Positions 12,162 to 24,010 of a stretch of 64,000 bases of DNA are shown here, piece after piece; the stretch's first letter is position 1; every line of letters starts with the position of its first letter. This DNA is from Sinotaia quadrata (taxonomy: Eukaryota; Mollusca; Gastropoda; Architaenioglossa; Viviparidae): contig CM054178.1 in assembly GCA_028829895.1 (NCBI GenBank), positions 23,293,701 through 23,357,700 on the forward strand. The letters run 5' to 3'. Both the position numbers and the translations under genes were made by a program. The notes under the pieces are model-generated. The model searched no databases, was not told where the DNA came from, and saw nothing but the letters and a program-made list of their open reading frames with translations.

Positions 12162-13232
12162 GTGTTTCTGGTATGGAAACTATAACCCGTGCCAGTATTA
12201 AACAACAGCCTGTTTCCGGATGCAAACTACAACCCCTGCCAGTATTAAACTATAGCCTGTTTCCGGTATTACAACCTGTTCCAGTATTTGCCAGAATTAA
12301 ACTACAGCCTGTTTCCGGTATAAAACTACATAAACTACAGCTAGTTTCCTAGTATTAAACCAGAGTTTGTTTCGGCATTAAACTACAGCGTTTTTCCGGT
12401 ATAAAACTATAGTATGTTTCCCAGTATTAAACTACAGCTCGTTTCCTAGTAATAAACTAGAGTTTGTTTCGACATTAAACTACAGCCAGTTTCCGTTACT
12501 AAACTACAACCTGTTTCAGGTATTAAACTACAACTTGTTTCCAGTATTAAACTACAGCCTGTTTCCAGCGTTAAACAACAACCTGTTTCCGGTAATAAAC
12601 TATAGCCTGTTACCGTATCAAATTACAGCCTGTTTCCGAGTATTAAACTACACTCCAGCTGTTTCCCAATGTTATTCTACAGCCTGTTCCCGGTATTAAA
12701 CTACAGCCAGTTTCGTATTAAAATACAGCATGTTTCCGAGTATTAAACTATACCCCAGCCTGTTTCCCCGATGTTGTTCTACAGCCTGTTTCCCGTATTA
12801 AACTATGGCCTGTTTCCCAGATTCAACTACAATCTGATTCGGCATTAAACTACAGTCTGTTTCAACTATAGTCTGTTTCCGGTATTAGACAACAACCTGT
12901 GCCAATATTAAACTACAGCCAGTTTGCAGGCATTAAATTACAACTCGTTTCCCGGTATTTAAAAAAAGCTTGTTCATGGCATTAAACTACAACCTGTTTC
13001 AAAGTATTAAACTACAGCCTGTGTCACGGCATTCAACTATAGCCCCTTCCGGTATTAAACTACAGCCTGTTTCAGGTGTTCAACTATATACACCCTCAGT
13101 TTATTTCTAGGATAACAGTACACTGGTTTCCCGAAACCAAATAAATTTTATTTCTGATAAATTACTGCATCTTTTAAGACTTTAATCTTTAGCTCGCTTC
13201 CAAAGATTAAACAACAGTTTGTTTCCAGACAG
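12162..13232. repeat. 24-bp minisatellite, right block
   Basis: The same degenerate 24-base unit as before the LINE continues here, with the core ACTACAGCCTGTTTCC. Span divided by unit length gives about 40 units. A 100-base higher-order duplication is visible: CCGAGTATTAAACTA at 12636 and again at 12736, each followed by a similar series of variants including TGTTRTTCTACAGCCTG. Recognisable units end near 13130, with two decayed ones at about 13178-13232. Confidence 0.93.
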
Positions 13233-14924
13233 TAAACGCAGAATTTTATCTATTAAATATAGATGTCAGTTAACAAGCAAATAATTTCGGTTGCAATCCA
13301 CTTGATGGACGTAAAGACGGCAATCAAAATTAGAATTTTAAAATGCGACTAATCGTGAAAACAGCTAAAGGGCACTTTCTGTCCCTACAAAACACATGAC
13401 TGCGATTTCTCCAAGCGTTCTCTTATTTCTCATAGAGTGTGATGTCGTATAAATATTCTCATTTCCAGGAACCGGAAAACCTTATTACCTATTCTGTGAT
13501 TTTGTCATCCGAACCTGGTCCTATGGATAGACGTGGGACAAAACAAGAATTCGGTGCGAGTCAATAAGTGACACACTGCTTGGTAGATATTTGTGTGCTC
13601 ATGCTGAGTTCAAAATAGATAACACGCAGCAAATATGAAGTACTGAAATTCGTAATTATTCAATTTACTTATTTTCTTATTCAAAAATTAGATTGGTTAT
13701 TGAGAATAAAATCAAACAACAAATTATTCTGAAAAAGTTGTGACTTGGAAAGCAATATTTTTCCATGTCGTCTAGCATTGACATTATTAGCAGGCAAACT
13801 GAACACCCATCAAGTGATCTTACAGTGGCATTTATGTTTATAATAATAATACAGATTCGTTTGATTGTTTTTTTTTTTAACTGGCATTTGTTTTATTAGT
13901 AATCTCCCGTTTTGTGCTGGATGCAGGTATTCTGACCCGAGGTCAATGTAGACCCCAAACCGAGACTATCTCAGACGTTTGTCTAGGCCAGTTCTGAAAT
14001 GATCTAGGAGAGACTATGTCTTAAGCACACACACACACACACACAAATGTGGACTATTATACCATTTTTACTGAAGGGTCACAAGATATTCTATTTTACC
14101 TGGCTCAAGGCGCTATTACTGAGAGGAGTATTATAAATTTTACAGTGAACCAATATTTTTTATACGAAGGATTTCTGAATGTGAATAAGGTATTCTAGAT
14201 ATTAAGCAACTTGTTGCACATTATAGTTTTTATCTCCCGGTCCTGTGGCAAAGGATTTAGAGTTATAACTTTCTGAAAGAGTATACCATGTTTTCTTCTA
14301 AGGATTAGAGTTATAACTTTTCTTCTGAAGGATTAGACTTATAACTTTCTGCAAGAGTATACCATGTTTTCTTCTAAGAGGAGATCAGTAGCTTAAAACT
14401 GTAGAACAGAGAATGAATTCCAGAGGGAGTGCGTTACACAATTCACTCTTAAGAGTAAGGCTTTGTTTTCTTTTAGTTCACCAGTTTTGGCACCGACAAC
14501 CGTAATGCAAGGAACAGCAGAGTTTTATGTTGTTGTACATACATAAAAGGCTCAATCATATGCATAAACATACGCACAGGCGCGCGTACAGTCACACACA
14601 TACATATATCGTCATCTAATGTTGGATGCGATGTTCTTTGGGCAATGAGAGGAATCTGTTTTGATGCATTTTTTCTTGGAATTTAACGTTTGCATCTAAT
14701 TCTAGCAGTGAATTTGCGCGGTAGAAGGTCCGGATAACGGTGGAAATAAAATTATATTAGAAGAAAGTGAGAGAAAAAAGGTTATATTAAAACTAGTCCC
14801 TTACTTCATCTTTAAACGTTTTAACGCCTCTGTTCCCAAACTTATTGCATGCCATTATTACTATTACGTTTCATCTACGTGAGTTTTGAGCGAGAGCTAT
14901 ACGGTTATGATGCCAAAACGCCAC
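13233..14924. other. Non-coding stretch with a 76-bp duplication and a CA run
   Basis: It contains a T-run at 13870-13879 and a CA microsatellite at 14023-14045. A direct duplication of about 76 bases has GTATACCATGTTTTCTTCTA at 14281 and 14357. No gene is supported. Confidence 0.65.
14254..14379. repeat. 76-bp imperfect tandem duplication
   Basis: Two copies contain GTATACCATGTTTTCTTCTA (14281 and 14357). A third partial piece of the GGATTAGAGTTATAACTTT part lies between them. Confidence 0.85.
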
Positions 14925-15349
14925 AATAAAATTACCAATCTCAATGAGCAACCTAAGCAATAAAAGTACCAATCTCAATAAGCAACCTAAGCAATAAAAT
15001 TACCAATCTCAATAAGCAACCTAAGCAATAAAATTGCCAATCTCAATAAGCAGCCTAAGCAATAAAAGTACCAATCTCAATAAGCAACCTAAGCAATAAA
15101 ATTACCAATCTCAATAAGCAGCCTAAGCAATAAAATTACCAATCTCAATAAGCAACCTAAGCAATAAAATTACCAATCTCAATAAGCAACCTAAGCAATA
15201 AAAGTACCAATCTCAATGAGCAACTTAAGCAATAAAAGTACCAATCTCAATAAGCAACTTAAGCAATAAAATTACCAATCTCAATGAGCAACCTAAGCAA
15301 TAAAAGTACCAATCTCAATAAGCAACCTAAGCAATAAAAGTACCAATCT
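14925..15349. repeat. 34-bp minisatellite, about 12.5 units
   Basis: The unit is AATAAAATTACCAATCTCAA followed by TAAGCAACCTAAGC. Variants are limited to a few positions: ATTACC, AGTACC or ATTGCC, AATAAGC or AATGAGC, and CAACC, CAGCC or CAACT. They are intermixed along the array, which suggests repeated local copying. Confidence 0.97.
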
Positions 15350-16936
15350 AGACATATAATTAGTATACTGCTAGAAACGAGGAGCTAGACATAAAACCTA
15401 AAGAATGGAAATATCAAGCTATAACTGAATAATATAAATTCAGAACTAAGCCGATAACCAGTGCAACAGAAATGCCAAACTGCCTTATAAAATGAACAAT
15501 ACAAATATCAAGATAGACTACGAACCTTATCAAAGAAAAACTGTCTTAGAAAGTCTCAGCAACAGAAACAGTTACTTAGACAAATAGACCAAGAGCTTGA
15601 TATAAATACTCAGGTAAAGAACATGACTAATAGAAATGACTAAGACAAAGTGTTTGACACAAATAGGAAGACCAAGAAGCTAACTAATAGGAACGACTTA
15701 GACAACGAGTTTGAAACAAATACTAAGATATCTATGTTGGAACATTAAACAGTCCAATACATTACAAACTGATAATATTTATTATTCCGTGCTAGGAAAA
15801 ATACCCATCCTACAAAAAATTGCAGCAACATAAAATATAGATATTCTGAATACTATGTCAATCAATTAACCGCAGTAGAAAGGCAACTCTCGCTACGGCC
15901 AAATTAATGAAAGCCACTAAAATTACGAACGTCAGTGATTGCTAGTAAAAAAACAACAACAACAACTTAATTTGCCTAAACTGATCACACATCCCACACA
16001 CTCTCCCACCGCCCCTCCCCCCAAATAAAAAATAATCCAAAAAATAAAATAAAATAAAATTTTAATAACGGAGATTACATTTTTAAAATTATAATTTATT
16101 TTTATGAATAGCACTACTGCTAATTCAACAGAGAAGAAAGGAAGAAAAGAAAACAGAAAAAAAAATAGCAGGAAAAAATCAGACAAATTTAAGACTAAAT
16201 AATTTAAAGAAATAAAATAAAGAAACGAGTTATAAATGTACTAAAAACTATATAAGGCTATGGAAGATTAGATCGATCACAAGTTTGTAAAACTGCATCA
16301 ATCAAAGTAAAAATATAAACTTAAGAAAGAAGAAGAAAGAAAGAAAAAGAAAAAAACCACCTTCACAGCAGGAAAAATTAGATATATTAAAGACTAAATA
16401 ATTTAAAGATAGAAAATAAAGAAATGTCATAAATGTATTAAAAAACTGTACAAACCTATGTTAGATCGATGACAAGCGATACATACGACTGCAAAGTTAT
16501 GGTAAAAAACAACAGGAAGGTATAGGCGTTTATTAAAAACTTCTTCCTTTCGTACAGATGCATTCAATAAAATATTAATATAACGTTTATGTAACTTTTT
16601 TCTCCCTGCCAATAAATATAATCTCACACATTACGATTCCCTATTGGCCTGAAAAGCGGCAACTATTAATTATTAGAAGATAAAACATTAGATTTTTTAA
16701 AACATAAATTAAGTGCAAAGTGATACGTAGTAAGTTTGATCATTTTTCAATTTTTGCGCCGCTCACACCCCCTCCCCAAATTAATTAGATGTTCAGATAA
16801 ACTTAGGAAATATTAGCCGCAATGGATAACAAATATAATTATTTATTTAATTTAAATTAATATTAACACAAGTAATCATCACCTTAAATCAGGACTACAC
16901 ACTGAGTGTTCCTGAACTTGAAAGTTAGAATTTTGT
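15350..16936. other. A-rich non-coding stretch with diverged duplications
   Basis: About three decayed units of roughly 60 bases, marked by GACTAATAGRAAYGACT and GACACAAATA-like words, lie at 15555-15730. An AAAAT run is at about 16032-16062. A diverged direct duplication covers 16165-16295 and 16365-16493, with GACTAAATAATTTAAAGA in both. No gene is seen. Confidence 0.65.
16165..16493. repeat. Diverged direct duplication of about 130 bp
   Basis: AGCAGGAAAAA, GACTAAATAATTTAAAGA, ATAAATGTA and GATCGAT occur in the same order at 16165-16295 and at 16365-16493. The stretch between holds a GAAA-rich run at 16324-16356. This looks like an old segmental copy. Confidence 0.8.
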
Positions 16937-17178
16937 TCCATTCCGATAGAGACTATCAACAGAATAGGCAAAGACACATCTATCCATTCCGATACAGACT
17001 ATCAACAGATTCAAAGACACATCTATCCATTCCTAGACAGACTATCAACAGATTAGGCAAAGACCATCTATCCATTCCTAGACTATCAACAGATTAGGCA
17101 AAGACCATCTATCCATTCCTAGACTATCAACAGATTAGGCAAAGACCATCTATCCATTCCTAGACTATCAACAGATTA
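16937..17178. repeat. 41-bp minisatellite, about six units
   Basis: ACTATCAACAG recurs at 16952, 16998, 17041, 17082, 17123 and 17164. Spacings are 46 and 43 on the left and exactly 41 in the last three, so the left units are longer variants and the right ones the homogenised core. Each unit also has CATCTATCCATTCC. Confidence 0.96.
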
Positions 17179-17365
17179 GACTTTTATCTATCAATCAACT
17201 TATAACAAAATCGCAGTTTCCAGGATACTGGAGTTCTCACTAAACTCAGGTGATACAAACATGTCCTTGATTCCAATACTCGCTGAGGAGTAGCCCAATT
17301 CATCTGTCCAATGAGTCTTGGGTGGATTTCTGAACAGACTCGTTCATCAAAATCCACTGGATGGA

Positions 17366-18205
17366 AGTTACCAAAAGTCCAAGAATAAAGAAGTGGATTA
17401 TAAAAAGAAAATGCTTTCCACTGTAATAGTAAACATATTAGCTCCAAGAACAAAGTCGTCCAAGAATAAAGAAGTGGAATAAAGAAAGAAAACGCTTGTC
17501 TCTCTAATAGTAAACAGGTCAGTTCTAAGAACAAAGTCCAAAAATGAAGAAGTGGATTAAAAAAAGAAAACCCTTACCTCTGTAATAATAAACAGATTAG
17601 CTCTAAGAACACAGTTCAAGTAACTGGATTAAAAAGAAACGCTTACCTCTGTAATAATAAACAATTTAGCTCTAAGAACACAGTCCAAGTAAGAAGAAGT
17701 AGATTAAAAAAAGAAAACGCTTGCCTCTGTAATAAACTGGTAAAGCCTTAAGAACAAAGTCCAATACTAAAGAAGTGGATTTTAAAAAATGCTTGCCTCT
17801 GTAATAGTAAACAGGTCATCTCTAAGAAAAAAGTTCAAGAATAAAGAAGTGGGATTAAAAAAGAAAATGCTTGCCTCTGTAGTAAACAGGTCAAGAATAA
17901 AGAAGTGAAATAAAGAAAGAAAATGCTTGCCTCTGTAATAGTAAACAGATTAGCTCTAAGAACAATGTCCAAGAATAAAGAAGTGGATTAAAGAAAGAAA
18001 GTGCTTGCCTCTGTAATAATAACCAGATTATGTCTAAGAACACATACCAAATATGAAGAAGTGGATTAAAGAAAGAAAATGCTTTCCTCTGTAACAATAA
18101 ACTGGTCAGCTCTAAGGACATAGTCCAAGTATGAAGAAGTGGATTCAAGAAAGATAAGAAAAAGTTTGCCTCTGTAATAATAGACAGGTTAGCTTAAGAA
18201 CACAA
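17366..18205. repeat. About 78-bp minisatellite, roughly 11 degenerate units
   Basis: Each unit has CAAGAATAAAGAAGTGGATT, an A/G-rich stretch, GCTTGCCTCTGTAATA and AGCTCTAAGAACA. Unit starts occur about every 55-80 bases because several units carry deletions. The consensus is 26 codons long, so the minus strand stays open as repeated Leu/Phe-rich peptides (17184-17534 and 17891-18148). These are repeat artefacts. Confidence 0.95.
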
Positions 18206-19285
18206 TCTACAAAGATAAATTGACAGTTTTATTCTTAGATAATCACCTTTAGAGATGAGAGTTTACATAGTGACTACAGCTTTAATCTATGAAGAAGCAC
18301 AGTGCCATAAAACATATTTCATGAAATACATTTATAATATCTAACAATTATTTAAAAAAATGCTAGTAACAATATATTTAAAAGATGAATTAAATCATAT
18401 ATATGCTACCTCTGGCTTTCTTGTTAGCACATTGAGTTCTTAAGATATATTTGACAGCAGGAAACAATTATGCCATTAAACTGGGATTTACTCTTTTATT
18501 CACAGTTAAGTAATTTTTTCATTATTAAATCATGGATATTATGCTGTTTGAAACTCTGTAATAAGTACATAATTTTAATCTATAATGGAAAAGAGGGTAT
18601 TGTAACAAATATTTTCACCATTTCCTCTATTTGTCACTAATTTATATGTATATTTTATTTATGAACTTATAGAACTCACTGTGCTCGCAATCTGAGTAAA
18701 TGTTACATATCTTATTGCCGCAGGTCTGACATTAAACCTTATTAAAACATTCTAATGCAATGTCTATGTATCATCTAGTGTTACTACACAATATGTAAGA
18801 ATCCGTCCAAAGCTGAACAGTATCTATCTCATTAAGAAACTCGAATATTCGTTTTTCAACAATATGATTTCTTTTCAATATGCCCAATATGATTTCTTTT
18901 CAATATGCCCACCAAAATCAAATTAATGAACGTAAGTTCCTCTGGAAAGAGTTTAGATTCAAATATTTCCGTGACTGTCATTTTCAGACTGATTACGAAG
19001 ATACTAGCTCACAGTTGTGCTATTATTGCCTAAAGATGACATAAATACAGCTCTCCTTTTTTCGACATACCGAGGTATCTTTGAGAATGTACAGTTAACT
19101 AAGTCTAAAACTTGTTTACTATTTAAAATGTTCTATTATTTTTAAAACAAGCAAAAACATCAGTGTCGGTACAAGACTCCGGTTTTGGGCATCCAAATTT
19201 CTTAATAAGAATCTATGAACTAGAAACTTTTAAACTTTGAATTCAGTCGTAAATGGCATGCTCTAATAGTGAAATGTAACAGACT
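18206..19285. other. AT-rich non-coding stretch
   Basis: A 25-base exact tandem duplication (AATATGATTTCTTTTCAATA and flank) lies at 18861-18910. Otherwise I see nothing but unique AT-rich sequence. Confidence 0.65.
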
Positions 19286-19550
19286 TAAGACTCAAAAATG
19301 GGCATGTTTAGAATGAGTCTTGAAGAAGAAGATGTTAGATTTGAGACAAAAATGGGTATGTTTATAGTGAGTCTTGAAATAGCAGACGTTAGATTTGAGA
19401 CAAAAATGGGCATGTCTTGAGGTGCAAATGTTGGATATCAGAAAAAAATGAGTGTTGTTTAAGGAGAGTTTTGTGGTAGTAATGTTAGATCTGAGACTCA
19501 AATAGATATATTCACAATATATAGAGTCTTGTGGTAGTACATTTACGCCA
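19286..19550. repeat. About 61-bp degenerate minisatellite, four to five units
   Basis: Units share GTTAGATTTGAGACAAAAAT followed by GGGCATGTTT and GAGTCTTG. The right units are more diverged (TCTTGTGGTAGTA). Minus-strand frames over it repeat the word KSN plus Phe/His and are not coding. Confidence 0.88.
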
Positions 19551-20375
19551 GAATGCTGGGGTCTTTCTAGAATTTAAATGTTTCATGAAAAGTTTTATTA
19601 TAACATTATAAGTCGGTGTGTATGCGCGCGCGTGTGTTGGGGGGGGGGGAGGGGCAGTGTACAGCATTTTCTTTACAATCATATCTCTGCCGCTATATCT
19701 AATCTGATTAAAAAGCTTAACAAGACTAAATATCTATTCAAAGCTGAGGAAGATTTCCATTTTCCGAAGTGATAAAGAAATTTTTCATGCATCACGTTAT
19801 TTCTATACTGCATAAAATCTACCTCACCTAATTTATCTAGCAACCCTTCATCGTTCCACTTCAGAACACGACATTTTACTGAGCCTACAGGGTACACGTG
19901 TGATTGTACAATAAAAAGGATTGTTTACTTCTGCCTCAGGTGAAAATGGTTTCAGCTGTTTCGGAGAAGCTGGCTGGATTAGTAGCGCATATATCTTCTT
20001 GCCTGCTGCAGTTAGTGATGTAGCTGTTGATTGTACTTGCGTTATACTTATATTCATTGTATGATTTCTAAAAAGACAAAAGGTTAAATGAGTGTAATTT
20101 TTATGCGTGGAGGCTGTTCTTTTAATTGACTTTCGGGTAAACTATTTTCAGGACAGGCAGTTGTGGTATGCAATCTTTTCAAAACACGCGTTGCTTCTAA
20201 AATCAGCTTGTTGCCAAAGAAGTAGGCCTCATCTCTTTCATGCAGTTCACGTAGTAACTAAGATTGATAACTGAAAAGTCCCCTGCGAATTCAATGCCAA
20301 GACTACTCAATTTCACCGATCCGTTTGTTATGGACACCGTTTTGTCTGACCTCGCTTAGAAATTCTACGGCCATC
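19551..20375. other. Non-coding stretch with a GT/GC and poly-G tract
   Basis: An alternating GTGTATGCGCGCGCGTGTG tract runs into a G-run at 19640-19649. Minus-strand frames at 19679-19897 and 19848-20057 have ordinary-looking composition but no motif I recognise, and they overlap each other out of frame. Confidence 0.6.
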
Positions 20376-20735
20376 AGACGCCCTCTTTTTCTGCACTGAG
20401 CCAAGCAAATAACATCTTTCAAAATCAGTCTTGTGCCAATTTCTTTCATGAATCTCACAATTGTTTCTGCATTATGCCAAGCAAATAACTATCAAAAACA
20501 TTTCTATGCCAATTTATTTCAGGAGTCTCAGTATTGTCTCTGCATTTTCCCAAGCAAATAACTCTCAAAATCATTGTTATGCCAGTTTCTTTCAGGAGTT
20601 TCATTTGTTGTTTTTTTGGCATTATGCCAAGCAAATAACTCAAAATTATTTATATGCCAATTTCTTTCAGGAGTTTCAGTGTTGTCTCTGCATTATGCCA
20701 AACAAATAACTCTCAAAACCATTTCTATGCTTCAG
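20376..20735. repeat. About 75-bp minisatellite, roughly five units
   Basis: CAAATAAC recurs at 20405, 20480, 20554, 20631 and 20703. Each unit has GCCAATTTCTTTCAGGAGT and TCTCTGCATTATGCCAAG. The leftmost unit (from about 20376) is the most diverged. Confidence 0.94.
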
Positions 20736-22424
20736 AAATAGATCAACTATGCCAAATTCATTTGTAAGTCATGCTGGAGGAGGACAATTACTAAATGGGT
20801 GGGGGAGGAGATACAAACCAGAACAGAGGATAAAGGAAAGAGTTGCTAATTACAAAGAGAATCAGAGGTCAAAATAACAGATGGCACAAAAAACAAACAA
20901 CATGACGAGACAGAATTGTGCTAGAACAGCTGTATAATTATTTTCAGTAGTCCTACATCCACCGCAGTCGTGAACGGTATCGTCTCTGTTTAAAGGGCAA
21001 AAAATAGTCTGCAGCAACTATTTTGACACACGATGAAGTATGTCAAGAGAGCTGTAGAGCATTTGATGAAGTCGAACTATAACCAGATTAAGCAATGGTT
21101 TATTCTAATGTTATATTCTATACATTCTCTTAACTCTGCTCAAATTTGTAGTGAACTCTACTTATAGTGAACGTTTCGAATCTATTTTAGTTATCCTACT
21201 GTTACGATGAATAAATGTGAAGTGTTAACTCGATTGTGCGTTATGACTCAGGAGTGAATTCCTGCCAATGTCAACAGGCAAATTTAGTGTAGTGTATTCA
21301 AAGCAACACAAGTGTAAGTATTTTATCAAAAGAATTATGTTGCGTAAAGGTGATGATTTAAGAGAATTCTATCACTTCTTGGAGCCTGATAATAATATAG
21401 GCATGAAATGTAAATGATGAACTGCTATCTACAGAGCGAACCAAGTTTACTAAAGCAATGAAAAAAATTATTTTAGGGATGCAAGTGATCCAATTTGTGA
21501 ACGAATGAAAGTAACAGTCAATCTAAAGATTACCTTCGCAGAAAAAATAAACGCTTAACTTTAAAAAATAAAAACAGTTCGAGAAACAGAAAGATAGAGA
21601 ATAAATGCATTTACACAGAACTGTGTAATGCTGGATATAAGAATTCAGCGCAAAGTAAACAACAAGCGTAATGTAAATTGTTGCTGCATGATACTCAACT
21701 GGGAACTCGGGAGCCGGGAGTAATTATTGATTTAATGAGGCGGTGTCATTATTAGAGGAGAATTAGCATCGATATAGAAATATAATTCCAGATAATTTTA
21801 AAAAATACATATCACTCTTGTCATCTCAGTAATGGCTAGTGACACTCTTCATCATTAAGTAATTCCGAATCAACTGTAATCTTCATAGCCTAAGAAAAAT
21901 ATGTTAGCTTTCAAAACCTGTTGCCACCTAAAATTACATCATTTGACCGTGAAATTAATTATTTTAGTACAAAGAATCAGTGTCTAGATTTCTTGTTACT
22001 GTCAGAGCAAAACACAAGTAAGCAATCTTACGATGTTCGGCAAACTGTAACTCTTTGCTTAGGTTTGTTTACCTGTAAATAATTTCAGAGAATAGGTTCA
22101 GAATCAATCAGAACTAGATTTTTTTTTTAAAGAAAGTATTCCTAGTAAATTAAAGTGCCTTATTCCAACTTTAAACTGCAATGCAACCTCTGTACTATGC
22201 AATGCTGCTGTCACGGGGGGGGGGGGGGGGATGGGCGGTAAATAGACTCGCCAGAAGTAACTTTTTAAAAATATTACTACAATCCTCCGGTCAAGGTCGC
22301 CCAACCACCGCATAACTACGGTCAATGTTTTGTTTTTTTTTTAAAAAAAAAGAAAAAAGAACACTAGTCTAAAAGCGCAACTGTAAATTCATTTCAACAG
22401 AGCAATTCGAGATTGGAAACCCCC
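20736..22424. other. AT-rich non-coding stretch with a G-run
   Basis: A 16-base G-run lies at 22215-22230, and a T-run followed by an A-run at about 22330-22350. Nothing else is recognisable. Confidence 0.65.
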
Positions 22425-22599
22425 GTTTAGGTATTCAAACTAGAGCATGCATACACACAGTTTAGGTATTCAAACTAGAGCATGCATACACACAGTTTGG
22501 GTATTCAAACTAGAGCATGCATACACACAGTTTAGGTATTCAAACTAGAGCATGCATACACACAGTTTAGGTATTCAAACTAGAGCATGCATACACACA
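22425..22599. repeat. 35-bp minisatellite, five units
   Basis: GTTTAGGTATTCAAACTAGA starts at 22425, 22460, 22495, 22530 and 22565, each followed by GCATGCATACACACA. There is one base difference among the units (GTTTGG in the third). Each unit includes the palindrome GCATGC. The array is young. Confidence 0.98.
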
Positions 22600-23259
22600 G
22601 TTTCAGTTTACCTACCATTACTTGAAAATGTGAGTATACAGACAAAATGATATGCACTTATATTAATTAAGTGATTTATCATATGATTCAAAAGTGTTCT
22701 TATGATTTTCGCATATTAGAATCGCTGCCTTATAGAATCAAAATATATAAAGACGAACGAATATGTAGAAACTAATGTGGTACACATCACCATCATCATC
22801 ACTCTATCCTCCACCTATCGATTTTTAATCCACCCAACCATAGACATATATAATCTTTTAATTACTCCTCTCCATCTACAGATTCTTCCATGTACCTAAC
22901 AATATATTAAGGATCAGAAAGCCCAAAAGCTTTTAAAGCGCTTACATCCATCTTGAATGAGTGGAACAACACTCCACTTTAATAAAACTTTTTTCTCTCA
23001 TCTACAGTCTACCCGTCAGCAGATCGGTTAAAAAGCTGCCAGAAAGTCTACCAGTTTCTATGCGTGCCATCAATCACTTCTATTCAAGAGATGGGTGCAT
23101 ATGGAAAGAAAAATACTCTCTAGTACTCAAGACACCGACAAAATTATTATATACTTCATAACATTTCCCAGTAGTTGTGCGCTGATGCCAAAACTCATCT
23201 CTCAGTCCGCCTCCATTTCCACTGCATTGGTGTGTGTGGGGGGGATTTAAAAATAAAAT
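22600..23259. other. AT-rich non-coding stretch
   Basis: Short CAT/CAC steps lie at about 22786-22801 and a GTGTGTGTGGGGGGG tract at 23230-23244. No gene is supported. Confidence 0.6.
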
Positions 23260-24010
23260 GAACGTGGACAAAATAATACATTCTGAAATCCCCTGTTGCG
23301 TATCTGATCTCTGGCTCTCCGTTCCCTTGGTGAATGACTCTGCGCACTCCGGAAATGACAGTCTCTGCCGTCAGTCAAAGAGACCAATGTTGGGAGCTAA
23401 AAGAATGGCCTGCATATGGATGTTGCCATTGGAAAACATTGGTATCGGATGCACAGCTGTTCCACTTCTGAAAATTACAGTTCAAATTTTCCGAGTATAA
23501 AGCTACCATGCGAAGTTCTTTTCCCATTTCGTCAATATCTGAAGGAAAGAGAGGCGAGCGCGACAGCGAGCGGAAAGTCCCAAAGTCAAGTCTTCCAGTT
23601 GTGGCACTGACAAACAGTCGCTGGCATTTTTTTCTTGGCATACGATTAGTGTTGGCTGTTTCAAGCAAGTGATTATAGAAAACAGAACTATCTACAAATA
23701 TTTCTTTAACAAAGTTCAGTTCTCTTCGCTGTCAGTTGGGAAGACAACCTACAGGCCAACAACAAACAATAACTGGAAGCAACTCTTGTCATCAGCAATC
23801 TCGGAAGCCGACAAGCGCGCGAGTAGTCATTCTTACGCCCCGGGTTTGATAAGTCGGGATCGGGGCAACGGAACAGGGCTAATACAGTATATGGTAAAAA
23901 TATTTGCATTTCATTTTAATAATCGTTTTCTAAAGTAGATATATTTTGGAAACCAAACAACGATGAGTGGGCGGGCGTGTTTATGGTCGAGTTTGCGTGA
24001 GCGTGTATTC
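23260..24010. other. CpG-richer block, possible promoter or exon region of unknown gene
   Basis: By eye this block is clearly richer in G+C and CpG than its surroundings, for example GAGGCGAGCGCGACAGCGAG near 23551 and CGACAAGCGCGCGAG near 23809. A GGGCGG box lies at 23969-23974. Overlapping frames of 60-97 codons lie on both strands (minus 23375-23668, plus 23234-23500 and 23669-23938). None has a motif I recognise and no splice pattern singles one out. It could be a promoter with 5' UTR, or a decayed insertion. Confidence 0.35.

Noticed and set aside
11878..12225. Minus-strand 115-codon frame
   Set aside because: It lies antisense to the LINE post-RT region, whose plus-strand motifs are clear.
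17184..18148. Leu/Phe-rich repeated minus-strand frames as membrane proteins
   Set aside because: They follow the 78-bp minisatellite unit (26 codons) and have no independent support.
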